Shown here piece by piece: positions 1-6,096 of a stretch of 6,968 nt of DNA. How positions within the stretch are numbered: the stretch's first letter is position 1; each line of letters opens with the position of its first letter. A program made the translations under genes and the position numbers. The DNA lies in the NCBI GenBank assembly GCA_012798185.1, contig JAAZNS010000398.1, positions 1 to 6,968 on the forward strand. Reading direction: 5' to 3'. The notes beneath the pieces were generated by a model. The model made no database searches and was not told the origin of the DNA. It saw nothing but the letters and a program-made list of their open reading frames with translations. Source of the stretch: Chloroflexota bacterium. GTDB lineage: Bacteria; Chloroflexota; Anaerolineae; Anaerolineales; UBA4823.

Positions 1-184
1 AAATACGTCATTTGTCGTATCTCTCTAGGTCGTAAGACGGAGATGATTTCTCTCCGTAAATGTAATTATTGGCGAAATAGAATCTTTCTTTTGACCGATG
101 CAGGCGGTATTCTAAACCGATATACTACAATCAACCCGATCATAAAGGGAATCGATTAAGCAACGAAGAAAGGATGAAGAGAAA
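1..184. other. Gene-free leader upstream of the binding-protein gene
   Basis: I see no coding region in this stretch. It holds an interrupted inverted repeat, ATACG (3-7) and CGTAT (16-20), and a perfect 7-bp stem, ACGGAGA (37-43) with TCTCCGT (51-57), which has no T-tract after it and so is not a convincing terminator. A promoter for the transporter operon is expected here, but no pair of boxes is well spaced: TTGACC at 91-96 resembles a -35 box and TATACT at 121-126 resembles a -10 box, yet they are 24 nt apart. The ribosome binding site for the next gene is AAAGGA at 169-174, 10 nt before the ATG at 185. The promoter may therefore use TATACT with a poor -35 box and an activator, which is inference. 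Confidence 0.5.
37..57. repeat. 7-bp perfect hairpin in the leader of the transporter operon
   Basis: ACGGAGA at 37-43 is exactly complementary to TCTCCGT at 51-57 around the 7-nt loop TGATTTC. The next bases are AAATG, so a U-tract is absent. It could be the 3' end hairpin of an upstream transcript, a protein-binding site, or chance. The pairing is seen in the sequence; no function is assigned. Confidence 0.4.
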
Positions 185-1270
185 ATGTACAAGCGAATTT
201 TAATGTGCTTGCTCCTGATAGGCGCATGCCTGTTTATGCTTACCGCTTGCGGAGAGAAAACGCCAACTCAGGAACCGCCAGCTCAGGATCTGCCCACTCA
301 GCAACCCTCCACCCAAGAGCCTGTAGCAGAAGAACCCACAGAACAAAAACCAGTACGTATTGCACTTTTTCATACCGTCCTTGGTAACACATATACGAAA
401 GCAGTTTCTGATGGTGTGGAAGAGGCAGCCAAACGGATGGGTGCCACAGTGGATGTTTTTGGTGCTGACCCGGCATACGATGCAGTTTCCCAATCCCGTC
501 AGATTCAAGATGCCATTGTTGCAAATAAGTATGATGTTTTTATTATTTATGCTTGCGATGGGAATGCCGTTGTACCTGATGTTGAAGATGCCATCGCCGC
601 GGGTATAAAAGTCGTTGCAATTGATGTTGTCATCGGACCAGATGCCAGAACTTATGAACCGTACGATGGCATTGTCTCCTATATTGGTCGTACAGGAATC
701 GACCATGGCAAGTATTTAGGAGAAATGATCGTACGAGCATGTGACACCGTTGAAACAAAACCATGCAAAGTTGGTTATTTGAATGGAGCTCAATCCCTGA
801 CAATCGATCAAGATCGTGTCGAGGCGATCACCAAAGTATTAGCAGATCATTCTGACATTGAAATTGTATCCAATCAGGAAGCTTTTTATCTGCAAGACAA
901 AGGATATGAAGTTGCCCAAAATATGCTTCAGGCACACCCAGATATCAATGTGTTTGCTACTTCAGGTGACCAGATGATGCTTGGCGCGGAACAAGCGGTG
1001 AAGGATGCAGGATTAACAGGAAAGATTCTCCTACTGGGCAACGGCACAAGCCAGCAAGGATATGATGCAATCAAGGAAGGGCGTTTCTGGGCTGCTTATG
1101 CAGACATCCCCTATACCATGGGCCAGATAGCGGGCGAAATCGCTATTAAGGCAGTTCTTGGGGAAGAAGTACCTCGATCTGTCAAGAACGACGATCAAAG
1201 GCCGCCCTTGCCAGCAGATGGTCCAATTATTACTAAAGAAAATGTTGACCAATTCTTACCTCAATGGTAA
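185..1270 (+). CDS. RbsB-type sugar ABC transporter substrate-binding lipoprotein
   Basis: This 361-residue protein is the extracytoplasmic ligand-binding component of a simple-sugar (CUT2/ribose-type) ABC importer. Residues 1-22 are a lipoprotein signal: a basic start (MYKR), a hydrophobic core and the lipobox LTAC, with Cys22 as the lipidation site. Residues 27-56 form a Pro/Gln/Glu/Thr-rich linker made of six pentapeptide units. From residue 57 the type-I periplasmic-binding fold begins (VRIALFHTVLGNTYTKAVSDG), and later segments such as DVFIIYACDGNAVVPDVEDA, VFATSGDQMMLGAEQAVKDA and ILLLGNGTSQQGYDAIKEG match the Peripla_BP_4 pattern. The length is normal for the family. The ATG at 185 is chosen because it gives a complete signal peptide and has AAAGGA 10 nt upstream. 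It is followed by the ATPase and permease genes, as expected. The ligand cannot be read from the sequence; ribose, xylose, inositol, other polyols and purine nucleosides are all family possibilities. Confidence 0.93.
   Translation: MYKRILMCLLLIGACLFMLTACGEKTPTQEPPAQDLPTQQPSTQEPVAEEPTEQKPVRIALFHTVLGNTYTKAVSDGVEEAAKRMGATVDVFGADPAYDAVSQSRQIQDAIVANKYDVFIIYACDGNAVVPDVEDAIAAGIKVVAIDVVIGPDARTYEPYDGIVSYIGRTGIDHGKYLGEMIVRACDTVETKPCKVGYLNGAQSLTIDQDRVEAITKVLADHSDIEIVSNQEAFYLQDKGYEVAQNMLQAHPDINVFATSGDQMMLGAEQAVKDAGLTGKILLLGNGTSQQGYDAIKEGRFWAAYADIPYTMGQIAGEIAIKAVLGEEVPRSVKNDDQRPPLPADGPIITKENVDQFLPQW
263..352 (+). repeat. Six degenerate 15-nt repeats encoding the lipoprotein linker
   Basis: Read in the gene's frame, codons 27-56 fall into six pentapeptides: PTQEP, PAQDL, PTQQP, STQEP, VAEEP, TEQKP. 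The first four also resemble one another at DNA level (CCA-ACT-CAG-GAA-CCG and variants), which suggests growth by tandem duplication followed by decay. The segment is a flexible tether between the lipid-anchored Cys22 and the folded binding domain. The repeat structure is directly visible; the duplication history is inferred. Confidence 0.7.
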
Positions 1271-1286
1271 TTCTATAAACTTAGAT

Positions 1287-1320
1287 CATGAGGGTGAAGA
1301 TGGACATCTTCACCCTCATG
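1287..1320. repeat. Perfect 16-bp palindrome between binding-protein and ATPase genes
   Basis: CATGAGGGTGAAGATG (1287-1302) and CATCTTCACCCTCATG (1305-1320) are exact reverse complements separated by only GA. In RNA this would be a very stable hairpin with a 4-6 nt loop, beginning 17 nt after the TAA of the binding-protein gene. The following bases, TTGATATCCG, contain no U-tract, so a classical intrinsic terminator is unlikely. A hairpin here could stabilise the upstream mRNA end and lower expression of the downstream genes, a known arrangement in operons that need excess binding protein. The left arm also contains an SD-like AGGGTGA (1291-1297) and an ATG (1300-1302), so the fold would mask that translation start. 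Confidence 0.85.
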
Positions 1321-2813
1321 TTGATATCCGTAATATCAGTAGGCGTTTTGGGGGCGCTCAAGCGCTGACTGATATCTCTATCTCAATCGAACGTGGAACG
1401 GTGCATGCTCTGGTTGGATAAAATGGGGCTGGGAAATCTACTCTTGGGAAAATTATTAGCGGTATCATTCAGCCCAATAACGGTGAGTTGTTTGTTAATG
1501 GCAAACCTGTTCATTTTTATTCCCCCCGGGATGCCTTGGATTGCGGTATTGCCATGATCCAGCAAGAAATTGCATTAGTGCCCAAAATGACGGTTCTCAG
1601 GAACGTATTCCTTGGAATTGAAACCAATTCCAAAGGAATATTAAATGAACGCGATGTACGGAAACGTTTTAATGAAGTTAATGACCGTACTGGCTTTAAT
1701 TTACCTCCTGATTGTCTTGTATCAAGCTTGAGTATTGCAGAACAAAAGAAAGTCGAGATTCTCAAGGCAATTGCACGAAATGCGCAATTATTGGTAATGG
1801 ATGAACCAACAGCAACTTTACCCGATGAAGAGGCAGCCAAACTGATTGATATTGTGCGGGGGTTACGAAAGTCGGGTACCACGATTGTCTATGTTTCACA
1901 TTTTCTAAAGGAAGTATTGAGTGTTGCTGATGTCGTTACAGTTCTAAGGAACGGGCACTTAATCCAAACAACAGCCGCAAAAGACGATACTCCTGAAAGC
2001 TTGGTCGTTGCGATGTTAGGCAGAGCAATGTCGATGAGTTTTCCTCCAAAGTGTTTCCCAAAATCTGATGCCCCCGTTGTTTTCTCTCTCGAAATGCTTT
2101 CTCGGGAAGGAAATGTGAAAGATATTTCATTTGAGATTCAGGCTGGAGAAATTGTTGGTTTAGCTGGTTTGGTTGGGAGTGGTCGTTCAGAAGTGGCTAG
2201 AGCCATATTTGGCGCCGACCGTAAGATTTCTGGAACTATAAAGGTGGATGGTCAAATTGTAAAAATCAATCACCCGCAAGACGCAATTAAGGCAGGTATA
2301 GCGCTTTTACCAGAAAGCAGGAAGACACAAGGACTTTTAATGCGCTTACCAATTGGATATAATGTCACTCTTCCCCATCTGAAGGCAATCAGTAAACACC
2401 ATATTCTTCTGAAAAGAAAGGAGACTTCCGATACAATTCGGTTGTTAAAAGCCTTGGATGTCAAACCGCCAGTGCCTAATGAAAGGGTTGACAGCTTGTC
2501 TGGAGGAAATCAACAAAAGGTGCTTTTTGGAAAATGGCTGTTTCAACGCCCACGATTGCTTATTGCAGATGAACCTACTCATGGCGTCGATGTGGGTGCT
2601 AAATTAGCGATTTATCAATTGATTACATCATTAGCAAAAGAAGGCTTGGCAGTCCTTTTGATTTCTTCAGAGTTGGAAGAAGTGATAGGGTTAGCCCATA
2701 GAGTATTGGTCCTGCGGCAAGGCAGGATCGTTGCTGAATTTAAAGACAATCCGGATGGGTCGTCTAAGTTAACTGAGAATGCAATCATGCGTGCTGCATT
2801 TGCCACGGAGTAA
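1300..2813 (+). pseudogene. RbsA-type sugar ABC transporter ATPase, interrupted by a stop in Walker A
   Basis: This is the tandem-NBD ATPase that would energise sugar import with the neighbouring permease. NBD1 begins at about 1320 (VDIRNISRRFGGAQALTD) and reaches G-[TAA]-NGAGKST at 1416-1442, where the family has GENGAGKST; the Glu codon GAA is replaced by TAA at 1419-1421. Everything after it is intact to the TAA at 2811-2813: NBD1 signature LSIAEQKKV (from 1728) and Walker B LLVMDEPTA (Asp codon at 1800), then NBD2 with the family-typical degenerate P-loop GLVGSGRSE (Arg codon 2184-2186 in place of Lys), LSGGNQQKV (from 2496) and IADEPTHGVDVGAK. The start is unclear. No ATG, GTG or TTG opens this frame between 1248 and the stop except an implausible GTG at 1401. 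ATG 1300 has a good SD (AGGGTG) but is in the +1 frame, and the in-frame ATG at 1242 overlaps the previous gene by 29 nt. Restart at the in-frame TTG 1488 would give 441 residues without the first P-loop. It is either a pseudogene, a recent mutant or a base-call error. Confidence 0.85.
2807..2810 (+). promoter_or_regulatory. Shine-Dalgarno site of the permease gene
   Basis: GGAG at 2807-2810 lies inside the last codons of the ATPase gene, 9 nt before the permease ATG at 2820. It supports that start and shows that the permease can be translated independently even if ribosomes stop early in the broken ATPase reading frame. Confidence 0.65.
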
Positions 2814-2819
2814 ATACCT

Positions 2820-3806
2820 ATGTCGGAAAATCAAGCACCCAACGCGGAAGCGAGTGCGAAAACACTTAAATTTTCGAGCTTCAAATTCAGTACATTACGC
2901 CAATATGGAATTATTTTTGCCATTGTGGCTGTTTTTGTTATTCTCAGCACAATGACGGATGCCTTCGCTACCAAACGGAACATGCTTAATGTTTTAGATC
3001 AGGCATCTCAGGTAGGCCTTGCATCACTAGGAGCGACAGTTACCATTATTGGAGGTGGATTTGATCTTTCTATCGGTTCTGTTTATGCCGCCACAGGGTG
3101 CCTGGCAGCCATTATCGCCAAAGCAGGTCATCCAGTATTAGGTCTAATATCCGGTATGTTTTTAGGGCTTGTGCTGGGTTATTTAAACGGACTTATCATT
3201 ACAAAATTTCAAATTAATTCATTTGTTGCTACACTTGCCTCCGGGCTGATCATTCGCGGGATTGCGTATGTTCTTACCGATGGTTTATTGATTCAAATTA
3301 AAGATGAACGATTTGCTGTTTTAGGGCGCGGTTACATTGGGGAAGCAAAAATCCCTGTATACTTCTTCTTTGGATTTGCAGCCTTGGTTTGGTTTCTTCT
3401 CGCCAAAACCACTTTTGGCAGATATGTCTATGCAATAGGCGGGAATGAAGAAGCTGCCCGTCTATCAGGTATTCGTACAGATATGGTTCGTACTTTAACC
3501 TTTGCTATAAGCGGTTTCAGTGCCGGTATTGCAGGTGTGATCGCAGCTTCGCGGATTTCTACCGGACAAGCGAACGTAGGTGATTCGATGACCATGAGTG
3601 CCATTGCTGCAGTGGTCATTGGAGGAACTAGCATCGTGGGTGGGGAGGGAGCTGTGTGGCGTACTCTATTCGGTGTGATGTTACTTCAACTGATTTCTAA
3701 TGGAATGAATATCAATAACGTGCCACCTTTTTACCAATTGATCGTTCAGGGCGCCGTTATTTTGTTTGCTGTTACACTGGATGCTGTTCGACAGAGAAAA
3801 ACTTAG
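2820..3806 (+). CDS. RbsC-type sugar ABC transporter permease
   Basis: This 328-residue integral membrane protein would form the homodimeric translocation channel of the sugar importer. The N-terminal ~28 residues are polar and cytoplasmic. Hydrophobic segments follow from residue 29 (YGIIFAIVAVFVIL) to residues 307-320, consistent with the 8-10 helices usual for the BPD_transp_2 family. Family hallmarks seen are GGGFDLSIGSVYA (78-90), GYLNGLIITKFQINSFVATL (120-139), the cytoplasmic ATPase-contact loop with GGNEEAARLSGI (207-218), and IGGTSIVGGEGAV (267-279). Length is normal. The start ATG is 6 nt after the ATPase stop and has GGAG 9 nt upstream. It lies between the ATPase and M24 genes with very short gaps, so co-transcription is likely. 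Nothing in the gene looks damaged, in contrast to its ATPase partner. The transported sugar cannot be read from the sequence. Confidence 0.93.
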   Translation: MSENQAPNAEASAKTLKFSSFKFSTLRQYGIIFAIVAVFVILSTMTDAFATKRNMLNVLDQASQVGLASLGATVTIIGGGFDLSIGSVYAATGCLAAIIAKAGHPVLGLISGMFLGLVLGYLNGLIITKFQINSFVATLASGLIIRGIAYVLTDGLLIQIKDERFAVLGRGYIGEAKIPVYFFFGFAALVWFLLAKTTFGRYVYAIGGNEEAARLSGIRTDMVRTLTFAISGFSAGIAGVIAASRISTGQANVGDSMTMSAIAAVVIGGTSIVGGEGAVWRTLFGVMLLQLISNGMNINNVPPFYQLIVQGAVILFAVTLDAVRQRKT

Positions 3807-3811
3807 GTGAG
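3805..3811 (+). promoter_or_regulatory. Shine-Dalgarno site overlapping the permease stop
   Basis: AGGTGAG at 3805-3811 overlaps the permease stop codon TAG (3804-3806) and precedes the ATG at 3814 by only 2 nt. The overlap suggests translational coupling of the M24 gene to the permease. The spacing is shorter than optimal, so initiation may depend on that coupling. Confidence 0.5.
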
Positions 3812-3813
3812 AC

Positions 3814-4932
3814 ATGACCTCAATTTACACCCAACGTCTTAAATATCTAAAAGAACAACTGCGTATTCAGCAGATCGACTGTTTGGCATTAATTCCCGGT
3901 TTCAACTTGCGTTATCTTACGGGGATAGATTTTACGCTTTTTGAAAGGCCATTCATTTTGCTGATACCTTCAAATGAGAGAGAAGAGCCTCTATTGGTAA
4001 TACCGGAATTGGAAGCAGTAAACTGGAGAAATCAACATCCATTTGATGTCAATCTATTTCCCTGGTCTGATTCCACAGGACCGGAAGACGCCATAAAAAC
4101 GGCGGTGCTTGGTCTCACAGGTATTCAGTGTATGGCGGTTGAATATTTGCGTATGCGCGTCCAAGAATTTCAGTTGTTGAAGAGGTTTCTGCCAGAATTG
4201 CGATTTGTAGATGGAGATGCTACCCTCAGCAAGATTCGATTGCGGAAAAGTCCGCAAGAACTCGAATGCCTTCAAAAAGCCGTTCAAGTTTGCGAGCGAT
4301 CATTGGAAGAGGTGGTTTCCAGCATAACTCAAGGTGAAACAGAAAGGGAGATTTGCAACCGCCTAATGGCTGCGATTTTAAAGAATGGTGGAGATGGTAT
4401 TCTCATAGAACCGGCAGTGCTCAGCGGTGTCAACTCGGCTTTGCCCCACGGTCACTCTTCAAATCGAAAAGTGGAAGCAGGGGATATTCTGTTGATAGAC
4501 TTTGTAGCAACCGTAGATGGATATTTTGCTGATATTACCCGGACATTTTTTATATCTCATAAACCCGACCCTTGGCTGCAGCATATTTATTTTATTGTAA
4601 ATGCTGCCAATAAAATCGGACGCGCTGTTGTCCGTCCTGGTATTACTTGTCAGGATGTCGACCGGGTTGTTCGTCAGGTTATTGTAGATGCGGGTTTGGG
4701 AGATCAATTTATTCATCGAACGGGTCACGGATTGGGCTTGGATGTTCATGAAGGTCCAAGTATTGGTGAGGGAAATCAAATGATTTTGGAAGAGGGAATG
4801 GTTTTTACGATTGAACCTGGAATTTATATCGAGGGATTAGGGGGCGTGCGAATCGAGGATGATGTGGTAGTCTCCCAAAATGGTTGCCAGAGTATGACAT
4901 CTTTCAACCGTGAATTACGGGTGATTGGGTAA
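3814..4932 (+). CDS. M24 family metallopeptidase (Xaa-Pro aminopeptidase/creatinase fold)
   Basis: This 372-residue, apparently cytoplasmic protein has the two-domain pita-bread architecture: an N-terminal creatinase-like domain (about 5-135, with GFNLRYLTGIDF at 29-40) and a C-terminal M24 catalytic domain (about 150-370). All five dinuclear-metal ligands are visible: Asp229 (LLIDF), Asp240 (ADITRTF), His305 (TGHGLGLDVHE), Glu334 (TIEPG) and Glu348 (RIEDD). The substrate-side histidines His212 (LPHGHS) and His312 are also present. Most relatives cleave N-terminal Xaa-Pro bonds or Xaa-Pro dipeptides (prolidase), but the fold also includes creatinase and other non-peptidase enzymes. The complete ligand set argues for an active metal-dependent hydrolase and against a metal-free creatinase. 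It starts 7 nt after the permease stop and is probably the last gene of the transporter operon, so its substrate may enter through this importer. That link is inference. No signal peptide is seen. Confidence 0.9.
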   Translation: MTSIYTQRLKYLKEQLRIQQIDCLALIPGFNLRYLTGIDFTLFERPFILLIPSNEREEPLLVIPELEAVNWRNQHPFDVNLFPWSDSTGPEDAIKTAVLGLTGIQCMAVEYLRMRVQEFQLLKRFLPELRFVDGDATLSKIRLRKSPQELECLQKAVQVCERSLEEVVSSITQGETEREICNRLMAAILKNGGDGILIEPAVLSGVNSALPHGHSSNRKVEAGDILLIDFVATVDGYFADITRTFFISHKPDPWLQHIYFIVNAANKIGRAVVRPGITCQDVDRVVRQVIVDAGLGDQFIHRTGHGLGLDVHEGPSIGEGNQMILEEGMVFTIEPGIYIEGLGGVRIEDDVVVSQNGCQSMTSFNRELRVIG

Positions 4933-4964
4933 TCAATCCTTTCAAGATATATTTTTATCATTAT

Positions 4965-4985
4965 CAAATCGTGTGATTTGTTTTT
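4965..4985 (+). terminator. Intrinsic terminator after the M24 gene
   Basis: CAAATC (4965-4970) pairs with GATTTG (4975-4980) around the tetraloop GTGT and is followed directly by TTTTT (4981-4985). It begins 32 nt after the stop of the M24 gene. The 6-bp stem has only two G-C pairs, so it may be weak, which fits with a second candidate downstream. Confidence 0.6.
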
Positions 4986-5047
4986 GGTAGAAGGGGGAAT
5001 TTCTGTAGCTTATAAAAAGCGATTATTCTAAAAATAAACTGACATTG

Positions 5048-5079
5048 TGAGAATCAATTTATTTATTGTCTCGTTTTTT
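5048..5079 (+). terminator. Second terminator-like hairpin with a T6 tract
   Basis: GAGA (5049-5052) pairs with TCTC (5069-5072), and CAAT (5055-5058) pairs with ATTG (5065-5068), leaving a 2-nt bulge (AT) on the 5' side and the loop TTATTT. T5048 can form a U-G wobble with G5073. Six T's follow at 5074-5079. Together with the hairpin at 4965 it would give tandem termination of the transporter operon. Confidence 0.5.
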
Positions 5080-5234
5080 CCAAATTTCTGCATCGCCTGA
5101 TTATCACATCTCCATAAGGCATGACACATGCAAAGGCAGTGCTTGTTTTCCATCGACTAAAAGTATACAGATTGTAATAAGGTATTGAGGGATGCATTAC
5201 TCAAATTATTTTAAGTTTATATGCTTAAATGTTA

Positions 5235-5262
5235 TTGACAAATGTAAAAAATAATGTACAAT
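5235..5262 (+). promoter_or_regulatory. Sigma-70-type promoter of the regulator gene
   Basis: A perfect -35 box TTGACA (5235-5240) is followed after 16 nt by TACAAT (5257-5262), a five-of-six match to the -10 consensus. Transcription would start near 5269-5271, giving a leader of about 65 nt before the ATG at 5337. The predicted start point falls at the left edge of the operator-like repeats, the classic arrangement for autorepression. The -10 box lies in a 10-bp palindrome, TACAATTGTA (5257-5266). Confidence 0.7.
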
Positions 5263-5268
5263 TGTATA

Positions 5269-5307
5269 AACATCATACAGGTATAACAATCACACAGGTA
5301 TGATGTT
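5269..5307. promoter_or_regulatory. Operator-like inverted and direct repeats before the GntR regulator
   Basis: AACATCATAC (5269-5278) and GTATGATGTT (5298-5307) are exact 10-bp inverted repeats with a 19-nt spacer. Overlapping these, ACAGGTAT occurs twice in direct orientation (5277-5284 and 5294-5301), 17 nt apart, and ATAC-AG-GTAT (5275-5284) is itself a small palindrome. GntR/FadR-type dimers bind short palindromes, and the FadR-subfamily NanR binds GGTATA repeats, so this is the likely binding site of the regulator encoded immediately downstream. The repeats are seen directly; the bound protein is inferred. Confidence 0.6.
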
Positions 5308-5336
5308 ATCCTCAGAGCACCTTTGGTTAATAGCGT

Positions 5337-6044
5337 ATGTATAATCCAATTCAAACTAATCGTCTCTATGAAAAAATTGTAGACCAGATTGAACGGCGTA
5401 TCGTTGCCGGGGAATTAAAAGAAGGCGATCAGTTGCCTTCCGAACGTGAACTTTCTGAGCAATTTGCCGTCAGTCGAACTGCTGTAAGAGAAGCCATAAA
5501 AGCCTTACATGAAAAAGGTTTGGTAGAAGTTTTAGTGGGCAAAGGAACATATATCGCCACTCGAACCACGGGAGTAGTGCGGCATTCTTTAAGTTTGCTG
5601 ATGAGAAACGATATTGCCAATGGAATCATGAACATGGTGGAATTACGCGAGGTTATGGAGCCAGAAATTGCTTCATTGGCTGCCACTCGCATTACCGAAG
5701 ATTGTATTGCAACCATGCAAGAAGCCCTGGATAAAATGGAAAATTCCATGAATAACGTGGAAGCATTTGTTGAAGCCGACCTCGATTTTCACCTAGCGTT
5801 GGCAGAAGCAACACAGAATCCAATCATATTAGCCATTTTAGATTCAGTAATTGATTTATTGCGCGAACAAAGAATTATTACTTCATTATCTTCTGGTGTA
5901 GTGCAACATGGACAGAACCATCACAAAATTATCATCGATGCTGTTAAACGCCGCGATCCTATCGCAGCCCGCGAAGCGATGCGGCGCCATCTTGAACAAA
6001 TTCGCCAGGATTCAGAAAGATCATCAAATATACCTGATAGATAG
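5337..6044 (+). CDS. GntR-family transcriptional regulator, FadR/FCD subfamily
   Basis: This 235-residue DNA-binding protein has an N-terminal GntR winged helix (about 8-73), with the helix-turn-helix segment GDQLPSERELSEQFAVSRTA and the wing VEVLVGKGTYI. The C-terminal all-helical FCD effector domain spans about 95-222. The usual FCD metal-site residues are present: Asp148 and His152 (EADLDFHLAL), His196 (HHKIIIDAV) and His218 (MRRHLEQ). Such domains bind small organic acids or sugar acids through the metal and release the DNA. ATG 5337 is the first possible start because an in-frame TAG lies at 5331-5333. No clear Shine-Dalgarno precedes it, which suggests modest translation. The gene has its own promoter and an operator-like site upstream, so autoregulation is likely. 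The neighbouring transporter operon and epimerase are candidate targets. The inducer is unknown. Confidence 0.93.
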   Translation: MYNPIQTNRLYEKIVDQIERRIVAGELKEGDQLPSERELSEQFAVSRTAVREAIKALHEKGLVEVLVGKGTYIATRTTGVVRHSLSLLMRNDIANGIMNMVELREVMEPEIASLAATRITEDCIATMQEALDKMENSMNNVEAFVEADLDFHLALAEATQNPIILAILDSVIDLLREQRIITSLSSGVVQHGQNHHKIIIDAVKRRDPIAAREAMRRHLEQIRQDSERSSNIPDR

Positions 6045-6050
6045 ATTCGT

Positions 6051-6071
6051 TAAGTAAATGCAAGTTACTTA
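6051..6071. repeat. 7-bp inverted repeat after the regulator gene
   Basis: TAAGTAA (6051-6057) is complementary to TTACTTA (6065-6071) around ATGCAAG, starting 6 nt after the regulator stop. The sequence after it (GTTCGTTCTCC) is only mildly T-rich, so it is at best a weak terminator or attenuator between the regulator and the epimerase gene. It could instead be an mRNA-end hairpin. Confidence 0.35.
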
Positions 6072-6096
6072 GTTCGTTCTCCGCGGTTTAAATATC

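Larger units (their letters stand above)
4933..5336. other. 404-nt intergenic region with terminators, promoter and operator
   Basis: I find no credible gene on either strand here. From left to right it holds two hairpins with T-tracts (4965-4985 and 5048-5079), an AT-rich spacer with small inverted repeats such as TTTAAG (5210-5215) with CTTAAA (5224-5229), a promoter (5235-5262), and a cluster of inverted and direct repeats (5269-5307) just before the GntR-type regulator. It separates the transporter/M24 operon from the regulator/epimerase pair. Confidence 0.75.

Noticed and set aside
91..126. Sigma-70 promoter made of TTGACC (91-96) and TATACT (121-126)
   Set aside because: The 24-nt spacing is far from 16-18, so I mention the boxes only as part of the leader and do not annotate a promoter.
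200..706. 168-codon antisense open frame opposite the binding-protein gene
   Set aside because: It is the shadow of a well-supported + strand gene with signal peptide and binding-protein fold; the antisense product is rich in Cys and Leu with no family resemblance and no SD.
1287..1325. Intrinsic terminator between binding-protein and ATPase genes
   Set aside because: The hairpin is strong but no T-tract follows; an mRNA-stability or translation-masking hairpin fits better.
1419..1421. Stop-codon readthrough or reassigned TAA (including recoding to a special residue)
   Set aside because: TAA is the natural terminator of three neighbouring genes, so reassignment is unlikely; no context supports programmed readthrough, and the missing residue is an ordinary Glu.
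5121..5177. 18-codon reading frame in the intergenic region
   Set aside because: It has no ribosome binding site, composition signal or family resemblance; such short frames are expected by chance.
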